Positions 48,000 to 59,595 of a stretch of DNA of 64,000 bases are shown in pieces (position 1 is the stretch's first letter; every line of letters starts with the position of its first letter). The translations under genes were made by a program, and so were the position numbers. The notes under the pieces were generated by a model. That model made no database searches. It saw nothing but the letters and a program-made list of their open reading frames with translations, and was not told the DNA's origin. Origin of the DNA: Pteria penguin. Taxonomy: Eukaryota; Mollusca; Bivalvia; Pterioida; Pteriidae. The stretch spans positions 54,159,501-54,223,500 of the forward strand of contig CM068587.1 of the NCBI GenBank assembly GCA_035048485.1, given 5' to 3'.

Positions 48000-48915
48000 A
48001 GAAAAAAGAAAGGTGGAACAAATGTTAGAATCGGGTAAAGCTCGAGTTTCATTGTCATGTGATTTCCTCTGACCGACCTCATCAATATTCAAGGAGTTTG
48101 CCTGGTTATGTTGCAAATTTTAAACCGGCATATCTTGTTAACGACATCGACTTTGGTAACGATACTTTTTACACATCTTAGATAAGATACTATCAATCGA
48201 TTGCTGTTTAAGAAGTCCATTTACATTTTTTTTTTCCAGACTTCAGTCGGACCATGTTCGTTTAAGATCAGAGATGAATTCATGTTTGAGCTGACAAAAC
48301 ATCTCCTGGTTGGCTGGCCCCACCCGCTGCAAATAATGCAAAAGACACAATAGTCTCACAACGTAAGAAATTAACTGCATTAGATGAACTCACATAGAAT
48401 GACATTATGTAGAAAGTGTAGCAGCCACACAGCACCAGAACTCTGACACAATCAGGTCCAAAGACCGCCAAGAGAAGTCATTTTTACCAAGTATCAGGGT
48501 GTACGCATACAGCCCTCTTTTTTGGTTTTGCGCATGTTCAGCACTCCTGAACACTCAAGAAATTATATTCTTTTCATTTCATTGATCTTAGAATAATACT
48601 CCGATCATGATTTGGTGCTTTCACGCAACAATTGACCTAATATCAAACTATTCCCTTTATGGGAAAAAATCGATTATTGTTTCTTATAAAACAAAATCCA
48701 TTACTATTTCTAGGTCATATGTATCCATTTAAATGCTCACTTACTTGAGTATTATTTATTCTTTCTTATTTATTAATTATAGCGTCAAGGAAGTAGGAGA
48801 CGCCAGATATGGTCTTATAATTTACATAATAAATGACACATTTAATTACCACACGACATAGTTGCTGAAATACTTTATGCTACATAAGACATATTTTATT
48901 GTAAGGAATGTCTGA
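47640..48915. other. no gene recognised
   Basis: A short AT-rich tract at 47610-47670 and an A-rich tract at 47967-48012; otherwise unremarkable. Confidence 0.4.
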
Positions 48916-48919
48916 TCAT

Positions 48920-49560
48920 ATAGGTGTGGATCCAGACTTCATATAGGGGAACTACCCTATCGTGCAGTGGTGGATCCAGTCAACAATGGGGAATTCTCTC
49001 ATCCTGCAGCGAGAAATTCTAAGTCAACATGGCGGATTTCCTTATTATCATATAGGTGTGGATCCAGACTTCATATAGGGGAACTACCCTATCGTGCAGT
49101 GGTGGATCCAGTCAACAATGGGGAATTCTCTCATCCTGCAGTGAGAAATTCTGAGTCAACATGGCGGATTTCCTTATTATCATGTAGATGTGGATCCACA
49201 AATCAACATGGTGGATATCCTTCTTATCATGAAGTGGTGGATCAAGGAGTCAACATGGTGGGATTTCCCTCTTATTATGAAGTCGTATAATCCAGGATTC
49301 AACATTGTGGATTTCTTTCTTATCATGAAGTGGGGGATCCAGGAGACAACGAATATGGTGGATTTCCCTCTTATCATGAAGTAGTGGTTCCAGGAGTCAA
49401 CATGGTGCATTTTCCTGTTACCATAAAGTGGTGGATCCAGGGGTCAACATGGAGGATTTTCATCTATCATAATTGTTGATCCAGAAAGTCCACATGGTGG
49501 ATTTTCCCATAAACCATGAAGTTATGGATCTAATCTACATGGCGCATTTCCTCAGAATAT
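48920..49560. repeat. 47-bp minisatellite with a 132-bp leading unit
   Basis: The first two units are 132 bases (starts near 48921 and 49053) and contain two GTGGATCCAG modules. Then come about eight shorter units near AGTGGTGGATCCAGGAGTCA, ACATGGTGGATTTCCCTCTT, ATCATGA. Decay increases to the right. Confidence 0.9.
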
Positions 49561-49602
49561 TCCACATCTTTTGAGGACATTAGAGTTCGGCCAATCTAAA
49601 TG

Positions 49603-49746
49603 CCCAGTGAGGGATTTAGAGGGGGCGCCCCCTTTTCGCCACATATTTTCAAGTAAAATTCCAGATTTGGCACCAAAAATGGCAGAGTATTTTGGCTAAC
49701 ACATATGTGGGCCCCCCTTTTCAGAAAATCTGGATCCGCCACTCCT
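49603..49746. mobile_element. TIR element, GGATCC family
   Basis: The left end is CAGTGAGGGATTTAGAGGGG and the right end, on the minus strand, is GAGTGGCGGATCCAGATTTT. Both are followed inward by G-rich blocks (GGGGGCGCCCCC; GGGGGGCCCAC). No coding capacity. It adjoins the 47-bp array, whose unit also carries GTGGATCCAG. Confidence 0.55.
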
Positions 49747-49749
49747 GCC

Positions 49750-50540
49750 CGTGTGTCTGCTCGTCACGCTTATAGAAATTTTATCTTGTTTTGTCGGAAA
49801 CCTACCACTGGAGCATTAGTGTTTCAGAAAACGGCTTTTTTCTAAATACTGTCGAAATAACAAAAAAAAAAAAATTAAATAAATATACAAATATACTAAC
49901 TTGGCAGGATCCTTTTGTCTAATTTCATTGTTGAGGATCCCTCTGTTGTGCAAGTCTTTTCTTCCCAAGATCTCGTCCAGCGTTTGTTATGGTCAATTAC
50001 TTTGATGGTATATAAATAATCAAAGGGAAATTGAGTTACTTTTGATTAAATATTTATTTTCATTCGTTAACAATGCTTCATGTATACCTCTGTTGGCAAT
50101 CTACGGAGGGTGATAATGTTGAATTTTGACATATAACCAAAAACTTCATGTTTTCTACTCTTGTTATCTTTTATAAATGTGGTTATTTTTTTTAAACCAA
50201 AGGTAAGTACTCATTTTGTTCTATGTATTGTTTGGTTTTGGATTAAAGGATTAAAATGTTTCTGGTGTTTTTCTTCGTGTATCAAAACAAGTAATTCCCT
50301 TCCACACCCACACTGAAAACACACAGAACGAATTTGCAGAGAAACTCGGGCTCTTTATAAAATCCAAACCAAAACCGTGAACTTAAAAGACATTACATTC
50401 CAACATATCAACGTACAAAGCAAATTTCATACAAAAATTCTCCATCAAAGACTTAAATTTCTTTCATTAAATAAAGAACAAGATGCCAGGGAAATTCGGG
50501 ATGTCCTCCACGTGGTATGACAAGGTCGTCTGCTGCAGGG
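49750..50540. other. no feature seen
   Basis: AT-rich; an A-run at 49860. No supported gene. Confidence 0.4.
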
Positions 50541-50543
50541 TTG

Positions 50544-50553
50544 ATTACGTAAT
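50544..50553. promoter_or_regulatory. palindromic bZIP-like site upstream of an ATG
   Basis: ATTACGTAAT, a perfect palindrome of the PAR-bZIP/C-EBP type, lies ten bases before the candidate start codon at 50563. Function is inference. Confidence 0.25.
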
Positions 50554-50562
50554 GCTGTCATC

Positions 50563-50598
50563 ATGGCGGATAAACGTTCAGGTACCACGCGTTCACAG
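50563..50598 (+). CDS. candidate first coding exon, unidentified
   Basis: ATCATGGCGGAT is a good start context. Twelve codons (MADKRSGTTRSQ) follow, then a CAG/GTAAAC donor. The local GC content is higher than in the flanks. The rest of the gene would lie to the right, but I could not identify a matching second exon. Confidence 0.35.
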
Positions 50599-51155
50599 GT
50601 AAACGTGAATGTTTTATGTCATACAAACATTTAAGTGCATTTAAATTAAGTTTCAATTCAAATTTATGTACATTTCATTTTGTGTTCTGCATTGACTAAA
50701 GAAATTGATGCGTTGCACTTTAGCGAGAATCCAGCACTCACCGTGAATGCGCAGATTTATTTCCAAAACAGTAATGGATCACTTTACGTCATTGTGGTCA
50801 AAATAAAAGATTTCACGAACAGGATACATCTCACTATGGTAATCATAAAGACATCCTGGACGTTTTATTACAGTTTGACCTGAATAATTTTGTCATATAA
50901 AAATTGAAAGTACACATTCCTCTTTCAAATGATTTAGAAAATATTGAAACCGCTTTTTATGTACATAGTATATCAGGTTTTAATTTACTCTTGTGTTTTA
51001 GACAGATTGTGGTGATAGGATGAGATAAACGAATAGATAGGGAAAAGATACATCTCTAAATCTGAAAGATGGGGGGATTGGGAATGGGGGGGGGGGGGGT
51101 GAGTCCGCTTTATTGGAAATATGTTCGGTGATTATCAGGTGAAGTCAGAGCTCTG

Positions 51156-51371
51156 GGTCCGGCGCCATAAACTGAGAATATACTGAAGTCAAAAATTCAT
51201 ATTCTACTGTTTATCAATGAATTAATAACTGGGATTTGGATTTTATTTAGTTTAATTCTACTGATAAATAGAATTAAACCATTCTACATTAAATTTTATT
51301 TGAACGTTTGATAATGGAATAAATTAAAATGAAATGTTTGAATGAATATTCTCAGTTTATGACGCCGGACT
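51156..51371. mobile_element. MITE, copy 1 of a tandem pair
   Basis: Terminal inverted repeats of about 26 bases: GGTCCGGCGCCATAAACTGA... at the left, and on the minus strand AGTCCGGCGTCATAAACTGA... at the right. The interior is AT-rich without a coding frame. Confidence 0.75.
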
Positions 51372-51574
51372 CGGGACCATAAACTGATAAAATACGCAAG
51401 TCATATTTCAAAATTGTCTACTTTAAAATTTATCAATAACTGGGTTTTTATTTTATTCAGTTTTATTTTATTCATAGATGGCATTAAGCCATTATGCACA
51501 ACAATTTATTTGAACATTTGACAATGGAATAATTTAAAATAAAATAATGGACTTAAGTTTATGATCCCGGGATC
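51372..51574. mobile_element. MITE, copy 2 of a tandem pair
   Basis: The left end CGGGACCATAAACTGATAAA and the right end (minus strand) CCCGGGATCATAAACTT follow directly after copy 1. Interior blocks match copy 1 (AACTGGGTTTTTATTTTATT; TTTGACAATGGAATAATTTA), so it is the same element, diverged. Confidence 0.7.
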
Positions 51575-51657
51575 CTGGTATGTTGAAATATATGTATTTT
51601 AAAGATTACTGTTACACAGGAGGGTGCTAAATTGGGGGATGGAATTTGGCTCATGTA

Positions 51658-51674
51658 CCCGGAAGTGACGTCAG
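51658..51674 (+). promoter_or_regulatory. composite ETS/CRE promoter motif
   Basis: CCCGGAAGTGACGTCAG joins an ETS-type CCGGAAGTG to a CRE palindrome TGACGTCA, a combination frequent in animal housekeeping promoters. It lies about 180 bases before the ATG at 51853. Confidence 0.4.
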
Positions 51675-51852
51675 ACTAAAGAAATATCAAAGATGTAATG
51701 ATGCATGCAAAGAAGAGAGATTGAAATGTGACCTAATCCCCTTTCCATGAATGGTAGTATCTCAGTGCAAATACACCTTGTCAGGCCTTTCCGGCAAGCT
51801 CGAAGCAACAACCTCGAATGTGTTACGAAACGCCGGATATTAAATTCCAACA

Positions 51853-51963
51853 AGATGGCAGATTTCGATTATTGTATTCAATATTCTTTTGATAGAATTC
51901 AGTTTTCCAAAGATCTAAATAAGAAGCAGATAGAAGGTTTACGTTATTTACACACAACATGAG
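51853..51963 (+). CDS. RecQ-helicase-like N-terminal fragment
   Basis: ATGGCAGATTTCG opens a 36-residue frame. Its residues FDYCIQYSFDRIQFSKDLNK and KQIEGLRYL resemble the segment just before the Walker A motif (Q-motif area) of RecQ-like SF2 helicases. The frame ends at a TGA before any Walker A motif, so it is either a first exon with an unrecognised donor or a gene fragment. A 21-base block just upstream (AACAACCTCGAATGTGTTAC) recurs in inverted orientation at about 52019-52040. Confidence 0.3.
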
Positions 51964-52030
51964 CAATTTGTTTTATGCATGTATATGTTTCATCGATGGC
52001 GCCGCCATGTTTAATCCACCGTAATACATT

Positions 52031-52156
52031 CGAGGTTGTTTTTCCGAGTATACGACGGAATTCGAAAGGGCCGAAATAGTGCGATTGCTCTCACTGCTTA
52101 TAACATCAAACGACAGTGTGGATGCAATTGTCGAAATATCCAAATAAAGGCGTGGA
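52031..52156 (+). CDS. possible last-exon fragment, unidentified
   Basis: A frame beginning after a TAA reads SEYTTEFERAEIVRLLSLLI then TSNDSVDAIVEISK and a stop; the leucine-rich helical composition looks like protein. The weak acceptor TTGTTTTTCCGAG would give the exon start. Its left part overlaps the inverted copy of the sequence upstream of 51853. Confidence 0.2.
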
Positions 52157-52199
52157 TTTAGAAATTTTGTTTGGAGGGGGTTCGCACCAGACAAATTCC

Positions 52200-53930
52200 A
52201 ACAATGTTGTGCAATATAAATATACTTATTTTCAGAACAAATAGTATAAAAAGTTATTTTACCAAATCTCAGTAGCTCTTGATGTCTGTATCTTTATCCT
52301 GGATCTGCGCATTGGACATCTAATACTGTAAACTGCACATATTTTGTCTAACCCCTGCGGTAATTAATGTGCTGGATGAATGTTTGGTAACATTTAAGTG
52401 GTGGCCTTGCCAATTATGTAAATATAAATAGCAAGGTTGTTCATCTGTAGGTTAAACGTTTGAAGGAAATTTCATGACTTATTTCAACACGAGTTTTGCC
52501 CTTCGTAGATGGAAATCGGGTTACTTACCTTAATATATTCCCATATGAAATATCTCAACACTCACAAATGTAATGAAAATGACCGTGGGTGTATAATTTA
52601 TCAGTAAATATTACTTCTCTCTCGATCTTTGCATTACTAGTCACTTTTTGATACGGAAGAAAGTGTACACGCTTTAATTGTATTAAAGAGAACGTCGCAT
52701 TAAAACCCAAAGTTGATTTCGGCATGTACAATTAAATATCAAGCCGGAAGACTACCATACAGTACCAAGGTTGAACTGACGAGGTAGCAAGTGGTATTTT
52801 CAGGTAATGAATATGAATCGCCCACTACGCATAGGCCACCGGCCAACAGCTAAAATCACCCTGTTGTACAATGACTATGTCTTTCAATTAGTGTTGCACG
52901 TTTTTTTTTCTTTTTTTTTTTTTTTTTTAAATATTTCTGTATATTTTATGTATTTATTGGTGAGCATACAAACATTGTTATATTTAAAAGTACGACAAGA
53001 GAGTTATTAGCCTATTATTACGGCAATCCCTGTCCGAGTCTGTCTCATTATGCGAGAGTGAATAATGAATACAGCAAATATAGAACATACTTACAGATAA
53101 TTAAATCTTTCAAATAACTAAGCTTTTCATTGAGTTAAATTAAATAATTTGCTTCAAAGTATAAATCTGTATATAAATATTCTTAATATAGCTTCTCATT
53201 TAGTCTCATATCTTTTATCTGACAGAACACTTTAACAATATTTTGAAGATGAAATAAATGTCAGAATATCATGGGCGAGATCCGTACAGTTAAGACAGAA
53301 AAACAGTTTTATTTCGAAATTTCGTAATTCTTTATGAAAAAGTTGCTTTGAAATCTACAGCATAGTTAATGACAGTAGTGAAGGTCATATGTTTTTATAA
53401 CATTTTAAAGAAGTTGTTTGCCATTTCTGGCGTACTGTATTAAGATGATTGGCATGTGGTTTCCCACAAAATGTCATTTTATTCCATATAAGTGATTGAT
53501 GAAATGAAAAATAATTATTTGATAATTTTTTTTTTACATTTTGAAACTTTATTCTTTGGCCACTCTTCTTTGAGTGATTAATTCTTGGAGAAGGATGTTC
53601 CCGAGGAAGAGGGATACGAGGGCAAGAAGGAGAGGAAGAGGAGAAAAATAGGAAGAAAAAATAGACAAAGTAAATAGAAGGAATAAAAGTGAGAATTGTG
53701 TTCACAGAAAACATTTTATTTTGCAAATAGATCTGTGTATAGTTTTAGTTCTACATATAAAACATTTTGATAATGTAGTTGCCGTATAAATATTTGGACA
53801 TTCGTCCTGGAATATTATTTGTCGAAATATATGTCTGATGTACAGAAACCATATTTAAAAATTAAATCGGTGTATTGCTTGGCTCATTGATGGTACGTCT
53901 TTGTCATGTTTTCGGGTGAGATGGTCAAAA
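52200..53930. other. AT-rich, no gene recognised
   Basis: T-rich tract near 52900-52930 and purine-rich stretch 53580-53660. A GGATTTAGAAATTTT end fragment of the GGATCC family lies at about 52150-52190. Confidence 0.4.
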
Positions 53931-53934
53931 CCCA

Positions 53935-54080
53935 GTTCCGGTGTCAATATAGACAATGGGCGTAAAAGACCTCCCCCCTCCCTTTCTGTTTGGGGTGGGT
54001 CTATTGCAAAGGTCTAAATTTCTGTGCAATACATCAGGCAGATGATGTTATCATATTAATAAAACAAAATCCAAACAAAC
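53935..54080 (+). mobile_element. degenerate SINE
   Basis: GTGTCAATATAGACAATGGG, GTAAAAGACC, GGGGTGGGTCTATTGCAAAG, GTCTAAATTT and CATCAGGCAGATGATG keep the core order; the tail is AACAAAATCCAAACAAAC. The CACTGCTTC block is replaced by C/T-rich bases. Confidence 0.7.
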
Positions 54081-54089
54081 ATATTGGTA

Positions 54090-55500
54090 TATCTGTTTAA
54101 AAACAGATCTCAATTGGTGCCACCTCGTCATAGCAGCGACACGTCCTGCCTCGCCATTTTCAAGACAAATTCTGTACAGTTTGAAACGGTATATATATCT
54201 TGTATATTCACGTCATTTTAATGTATGCTAATATGAAACAGAAGTACAAGATGTGTATTTAGTGTTGGTGAGCTCGATTTTCAGCTCTGACTCAATACAA
54301 AAACAATATTTATGTCGCAAACGAAAACGTCGACAGTATCGGAGAAAACTCGACTAAACATTGTTGCTATATAGTGCTGCTACTTCCTCTATACAGTATC
54401 ATGTCTCGGGGTACAGTGTGTTTTGTTTGTCATATGAATGTCCCACCAAGTTAATTCTGCCTGTATGTGGCGGCGATAAGGATGTAGTCCGTTGACCTTC
54501 AGAAAACATTCTCACTTGACCTGAAAAGTATTCAAACCTCGACTTGACGTCGATTTTAAGCACTGCACTTTATTCCACTCTGTAACTGAGTCTCCTTGAT
54601 ACACAGCTTACTGCTACGATGACAATGGGAAAATGAGAGGGGGGGGGGGGGAGGCAGACACACGTGGCGATGTTTGTTGTGACGTATGCTATGACGTGTG
54701 TCAAACTATCCCGGAAGAGGTCAATAAATCAAGTCATCATACGCGGCGTTAGATGAGCTGTAAATATATGTGCATATTCTATTCGCTTTCTAATTTGTAC
54801 TGTGAAACAGATTTATGTCCATAGTTTATCGTTGGATCTGATTGATTTATCAGACAGCCAGTTAATACCAGATTCGGCAGATAGGTGTCATAAACATTAA
54901 AGAAACTTACTGGAAAATGATCTCGCAAGGTGGGTCCTTAGATAATACATGTTTAATGCATATTTTGCTTAGTGTATCTGCCAAACATGTTTTAACCGGC
55001 CGACAAAAGGTGAGGAAAACTGGTCATTCAAATGCATTCGTAGCACTGGAATGGTTACTATGAAAAACCAGACCCGGAAGCAAGAACTATTCATCCGGAT
55101 CACCCAGTTACCACAAGACAGAGGAGGGTCAAGGCTTGGAGTAAGAGGAGGAAATAAGGGGTCTGGGACCGTTTAGGTTCCCAGCAGGTCCAGTGTGGAG
55201 CCCAGGTTGGAGGCGGAAACCAGGGGTGGTGCAAAGCTAACCCCCTCCCCCCTATTCCCTACAGTTTGGCGATTTAAATGCCATTAGAAATAATGAGGAA
55301 TTTTATTACCATTTGCCTCTTTCATTTAATCTAGAACTTTTTTTTAAAACTCACTGACTGACGTCATAATGCGTGATACTTCGGTCATACCTCCGACAAA
55401 CATTGAAAATTCGACAAATATTCCGCCAAAGCAATGGGTCAGTTGACCGTTTAAATTGAGTACCATATCTTCCGTTAGTGTCTTTTTTCAAAGATGTTAT
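54090..55500. other. no gene recognised; G-run
   Basis: A run of about 13 G near 54640, and a GC-richer stretch at 55080-55260 with AGGAGG-type purine repeats. No supported exon. Confidence 0.35.
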
Positions 55501-55504
55501 GCCC

Positions 55505-55710
55505 CCCTATCTGTCTTTGTATGAAACAGTATAAACCGAGGCCCGTGCCATGGGTTTTGTTGGCCTGTAATACATCACTCAGTGTTTCTTAAGGCGGGGG
55601 AAGGGGGGGGGGGGGTTCCGTGTCGCAAAATATTATGAAGGCAAGCACCAAGCATGCGCCGCCATCATATTAGTGAAATGATCTTAGAGTGGTGTAAATA
55701 GTAAATAAAG
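55505..55710 (+). mobile_element. degenerate SINE with G-run
   Basis: TGAAACAGTATAAACCGAGG, GCCCGTGCCATGG, CATCACTCAGTGTTTCTTAA and CGCCGCCATCATATTAGTG are decayed core landmarks in order. A run of about ten G sits where the CTTCGGGTGGG block should be. Confidence 0.65.
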
Positions 55711-56069
55711 AAACATCACTGTCTGTTGAATTTTATTTGAAAGTGTGAAAGTCTTTTGAAAGGTGTAGGTAGGTCACGTTAACAAATGGAAAGGGAATAT
55801 TTCTCCTGTTATGGTCGACTGGTACATATAGTTTGTTTTCTACTTTTTCACGTTTTTTTTTCTTTTTGGAAACTCGGATATTAAGGTCACAAGAAAATAG
55901 CGCATGCTCTACTTTGCCTTTATAACAAGGTTAAATGAACTTGTACTTAAGAATTGTTCATCATATCATTAAGACTTATACAGATCATAAACATTATCAT
56001 AAGAGTTACTGGTGTTTTAGGCGACAAATATGCTTGAATGAAACAAACATAATGGTAAAAGGCATGCCT

Positions 56070-56260
56070 ATTAAAGGCCTCGGTGGCAAAGTAGGTAATA
56101 GATCCTTCAGTCGGTTGGATGATGGGGGTTTTACACCTAGCAGACATATTACGGCACAGGAGGTAATAAACCTCTTAAACATAGTGACCGAATCAAGGAA
56201 TCGAACCCGAACCGTTTGCCTGGTAAGCCAAGCGCTTAATCATCACGTTAAGTATGTTCG
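56070..56260 (-). mobile_element. tRNA-like SINE of a different family
   Basis: On the minus strand: A-box-like GATGATTAAGCGCTTGGC and B-box GGGTTCGATTCCTTG. The following part (GAGGTTTATTACCTCCTGTG and GGGTGTAAAACCCCC when reverse-complemented) does not match the core of the common SINE here. Confidence 0.45.
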
Positions 56261-56283
56261 TTATACATCAGGATAGGAGGTCA

Positions 56284-56450
56284 TGGTGTCCTATCAGATC
56301 AGGTGCCATGGACAAGTAACCATCCGATGCTGACCAGTCACGTCCGTCGTGAGTCAGTGGTATTAGGTGCCATGGAGGAGTAATCATTCCCTGCTGACCG
56401 ATCACACCCGCCGTGAGTCTGAGGGATCAGGTGTCATGGAGGAGTAAGCC
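56284..56450. repeat. dispersed ~60-bp repeat, three copies
   Basis: Three copies of CAGGTGCCATGGAGGAGTAA, CATCCCTGCTGACC, GATCACACCCGCCGTGAGTC, in the orientation opposite to the copies at 19040-19270. Confidence 0.65.
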
Positions 56451-56564
56451 ACAAGTAAGAAGGATTGAGAGAGCAAATGCTATACATCACGTGATCAAAG
56501 TCCAAAAATATCACTGTATTTTCATAGTTATGGTAGTTTGAAACACTATAACGGTATGTTATAA

Positions 56565-56760
56565 CCCGGAGAAATCTTCTTTACAAATGTTGATCCTACA
56601 GGGTGGTTCTTACTTCCCAAATTTGTTCATGGAATTGCCAGGATATACCAGTATGTATACCCGGGAAATCCTCTTTACCAATGTTGATCCTACAGGGTAG
56701 TTCTTACTTCCCAAATTTGTTACTGGAATTGCCAGGATATACCAGTAGTTCATTCTTGAG
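56565..56760. repeat. 94-bp tandem duplication
   Basis: GAAATCTTCTTTACAAATGT (56571) and GAAATCCTCTTTACCAATGT (56665) begin two copies that share TTGATCCTACAGGGT, TTCTTACTTCCCAAATTTGT and GGAATTGCCAGGATATACCA. Frames reading SYFPNLFMELPGYTS and FILEADEWTISDRDTW hint at coding origin, but no family is recognised. Confidence 0.85.
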
Positions 56761-57089
56761 GCCGACGAATGGACCATATCTGACCGTGATACTTGGTCTC
56801 ATGTGTCCTCGGAAACCTCTGGACCTCTATCAATGATACCTACTAAAAGATACAAATGTAATGTGGCTTTAAAATGGTGTGAATTTACCGTCGGGTCAGA
56901 AGTGGACATGTCCCAGGGATACGCTTTCAATCTATAAACACAAAACTGATTTCATGACTTTCCCCGGCAATATCTACCGCCTACCAAGACTCCATTAACA
57001 CAGCATAAAATTCTCTTTACCACTTTTATGAATCTGACAACCACATAGAACGATGTTCAAATCAAAGTAGTGAACTTTAAAAAAAGAAT

Positions 57090-57250
57090 AAAGCTACACT
57101 CAAATGCCACGAAAAATTCCCAGTAATTATCCATGTAATTATCCAGTTGTTATCTATTATCCATAAGGTGTAGCTTTTTTCTTTCATTCTTTCTTTATTT
57201 ATTTATTTATTGGAAACGACTTCCCTTTGGAGGATAAATAACTAAATATT
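57090..57250. mobile_element. deleted relative of the 10250 hairpin element
   Basis: Begins AAAGCTACACTCAAATGCCA and reaches GTGTAGCTTTTTT with most of the stem lost. Then comes the same trailing block as at 10381-10430 (GGAAACGACTTCCCTTTGGA, GGATAAATAACTAAATATT). Confidence 0.7.
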
Positions 57251-57254
57251 AAAA

Positions 57255-58115
57255 AAAAAAACCAACAACAACAACAACAAAAAAGGAGGCGTATTGCAAG
57301 GTTTCGATTGTCTTTGTGGTGTATTAATTCGAAAGCCCCCTTTTCATAATAAAAACAATCTCATCCTCTATTTCTCGCTCGGCATTTTATTGCTTTTGTT
57401 TGTATGTTTGTTGTTTGTTTGTTTCAATATTTCAATTTCCTTTTTACGACTACGCATAGTATATGACATTTACCGTATATGTATCTATAGTTAAGGTAAA
57501 ATACTGAAGAGGAAAAGTCCAGAAGCTCTTTTACATGACTGGTATTTAGCGAACATGGATAATTAATGGGAGTTGCAATTAATGAAAAAAAAAAGAAAGC
57601 TTAAGTCATGGGAGTTCACACCTTGTTCGGAAAAGACGTCATTATGTGTTATTTACAGTATAGACAAAAGTCAACAATTCCATTGAGGAAAAAAATATGA
57701 AATCAACAACAAGCAAACAAACCATGAAGCAAGTAATAATAATAGTGATAATAATAGTAGTAGAAAAAATAGCAAGAAAGGAAAGAAAAAAAAACCATTG
57801 ACGATTATAGAGGGAGAGGCGATAACGGAAAATAAATCAACAAATAAACAAACAGACAACAACAACTACAATAAAATAATAATAATAATAATAATAATAA
57901 AAATAAAACGAAGAAGAAGAAATTAATTGATTGATTAATTAATTAATTAATTAATTAAAAAAAGAAAGCAGGAAAGAAAGAAATTCAGAAGGAGAAGCGA
58001 TAACTTTGTTGTACTCCATATTTAATCTTGTTTCTAGTTATTTTGACGTTAAAATCTCAAACTTCCATCGGCATATTTTTTCAACTTGAAAAAGTAATAC
58101 CCTCTCCGAAAATTT
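57255..58115. other. simple-sequence-rich, no gene recognised
   Basis: Contains (CAA)n near 57265, (TAA)n at 57870-57905 and (TTAA)n near 57925-57958. Nothing coding supported. Confidence 0.5.
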
Positions 58116-58120
58116 CTTGA

Positions 58121-58123
58121 ATG

Positions 58124-58167
<44 letters not shown>
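58121..58167. repeat. (CT)n microsatellite
   Basis: About 23 CT dinucleotides. Confidence 0.98.
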
Positions 58168-58170
<3 letters not shown>

Positions 58171-58672
58171 TTGCACCTTTCCAGAGTAGAGAAGCTACTT
58201 TGAATTGCAGCGCGTTGTAATGCCCACTCATGGCTTTGCTCCTGTGTTTGCACATTCATCTTGTTGCAGACAAAATGTCAAGTTGCCTATAAATGTCTAA
58301 TCGAATCCCATGAAATATTATATATCAGTTTGTCAGTTATACGTTCTCATGATCTATCGATCTGGCGTAATTTATTCCCAGAAATCATTTTTTATCATGG
58401 GCCATTCTCATTAACGCCAGCAAGGTGAAGAGCGGTCAGACGATGATTCCGTCTAATGGTTTTGGCACTTCCGGTTATGGCGTCGACTAATTACAACAAA
58501 GTTGACAACAAACATTGACTGTTTGACAAATTTTTAAATCTAAAAGTACATTATATTTACATGTATATTAAATATGACATGGTTGTCTTTGGACCATGCG
58601 AGTGAATGCAGTGTGGAAGATGAACACAAAAACTATACGATCTGTGTATAGTATTTATGTGTTTATTTTTAG

Positions 58673-58866
58673 CAACATCTTTTTTAAAGGCTAACAATAC
58701 TCTGAGCAATCACGGCGAGCATTCTTTTGACCAGATGGACGCCGCCGCTGGTCCTAGTGCCGATACATCAGAACAGCAATCTGTTTTAGGCACTGAACTT
58801 GAAATCATTCACAGCGCCATTATAGCGTCTTTAATGGAAGCGCAAAACAACAATTTGAACAATTGA
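58673..58866 (+). CDS. candidate terminal coding exon, unidentified
   Basis: The acceptor GTTTATTTTTAG precedes an open frame encoding TSFLKANNTLSNHGEHSFDQ, then MDAAAGPSADTSEQQSVLG and ELEIIHSAIIASLMEAQNNN, ending with TGA. The exon is clearly GC-richer than both flanks and is not part of a repeat seen elsewhere in the window. An ETS-type CACTTCCGG lies about 200 bases upstream near 58466, close to an ATGGCG. No family recognised. Confidence 0.35.
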
Positions 58867-58869
58867 AAT

Positions 58870-59590
58870 CATTTGTTCAAAATGAAATAGGCGACAAAAA
58901 CTAAAGAACAGACAGTATTGTGTCAGATCTAATGGTAGTAGAAGAACAACCAAAGAAAAAAAAAAACAAAAAACAAAAAAAAACAAAAAAAAATAACCAA
59001 ATTCAAACTTGACGGAATCCAGATCAAAAATTGTTTGTTTATTGTTTTACGTTCCATCTCAGATCGCCTCATTTACACGGTGGTGGCAATTACATCACAT
59101 CTGGAGTCGGTTTCATTAAAAATTTAGGACAACAGATACTCATAAATTGATTACTTCTTAATTAAAAAAAAAAAACAATATTACACTCGCAGAAATAAAC
59201 ATTACCGAAAATACCCAAATCTAAACGGAAAATAATATTTCCAACCACACAATCAATACAAAAGCAAAAACACAAAACAAAGCAAAACAAAAACCCCAAT
59301 CCAAAAAAAAATAAAAAAAGAAAATAAAAAAAAATGGGGGGGGGGGGTAGTAACAAGACTTAGATTTTTAGAATATTATAATACTATAACTCATTAAGAT
59401 TTTCCTCATGCCAAAGGGACATTGTATTACGAAATGACATCACAATACAGCATCAGGGTTTTTAGATAGCTCAGTTATCAACTTGTAACACAAGATGACA
59501 TGATTATAAGTCCAGATGGGTCCTTGATTATTTGAATTGAAATTACTTCATGTTTATAGCAGATTCGTCTGATCAGCAGGCGATGCTTAC
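58870..59590. other. A-rich, no gene; SINE-tail-like piece
   Basis: A-rich tracts at 58957-58995 and 59280-59332, and a G-run at 59335. TTGTTTATTGTTTTACGTTC at 59034 resembles the tail side of the SINE in minus orientation, but the core is not recognisable. Confidence 0.4.
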
Positions 59591-59595
59591 TCCTT

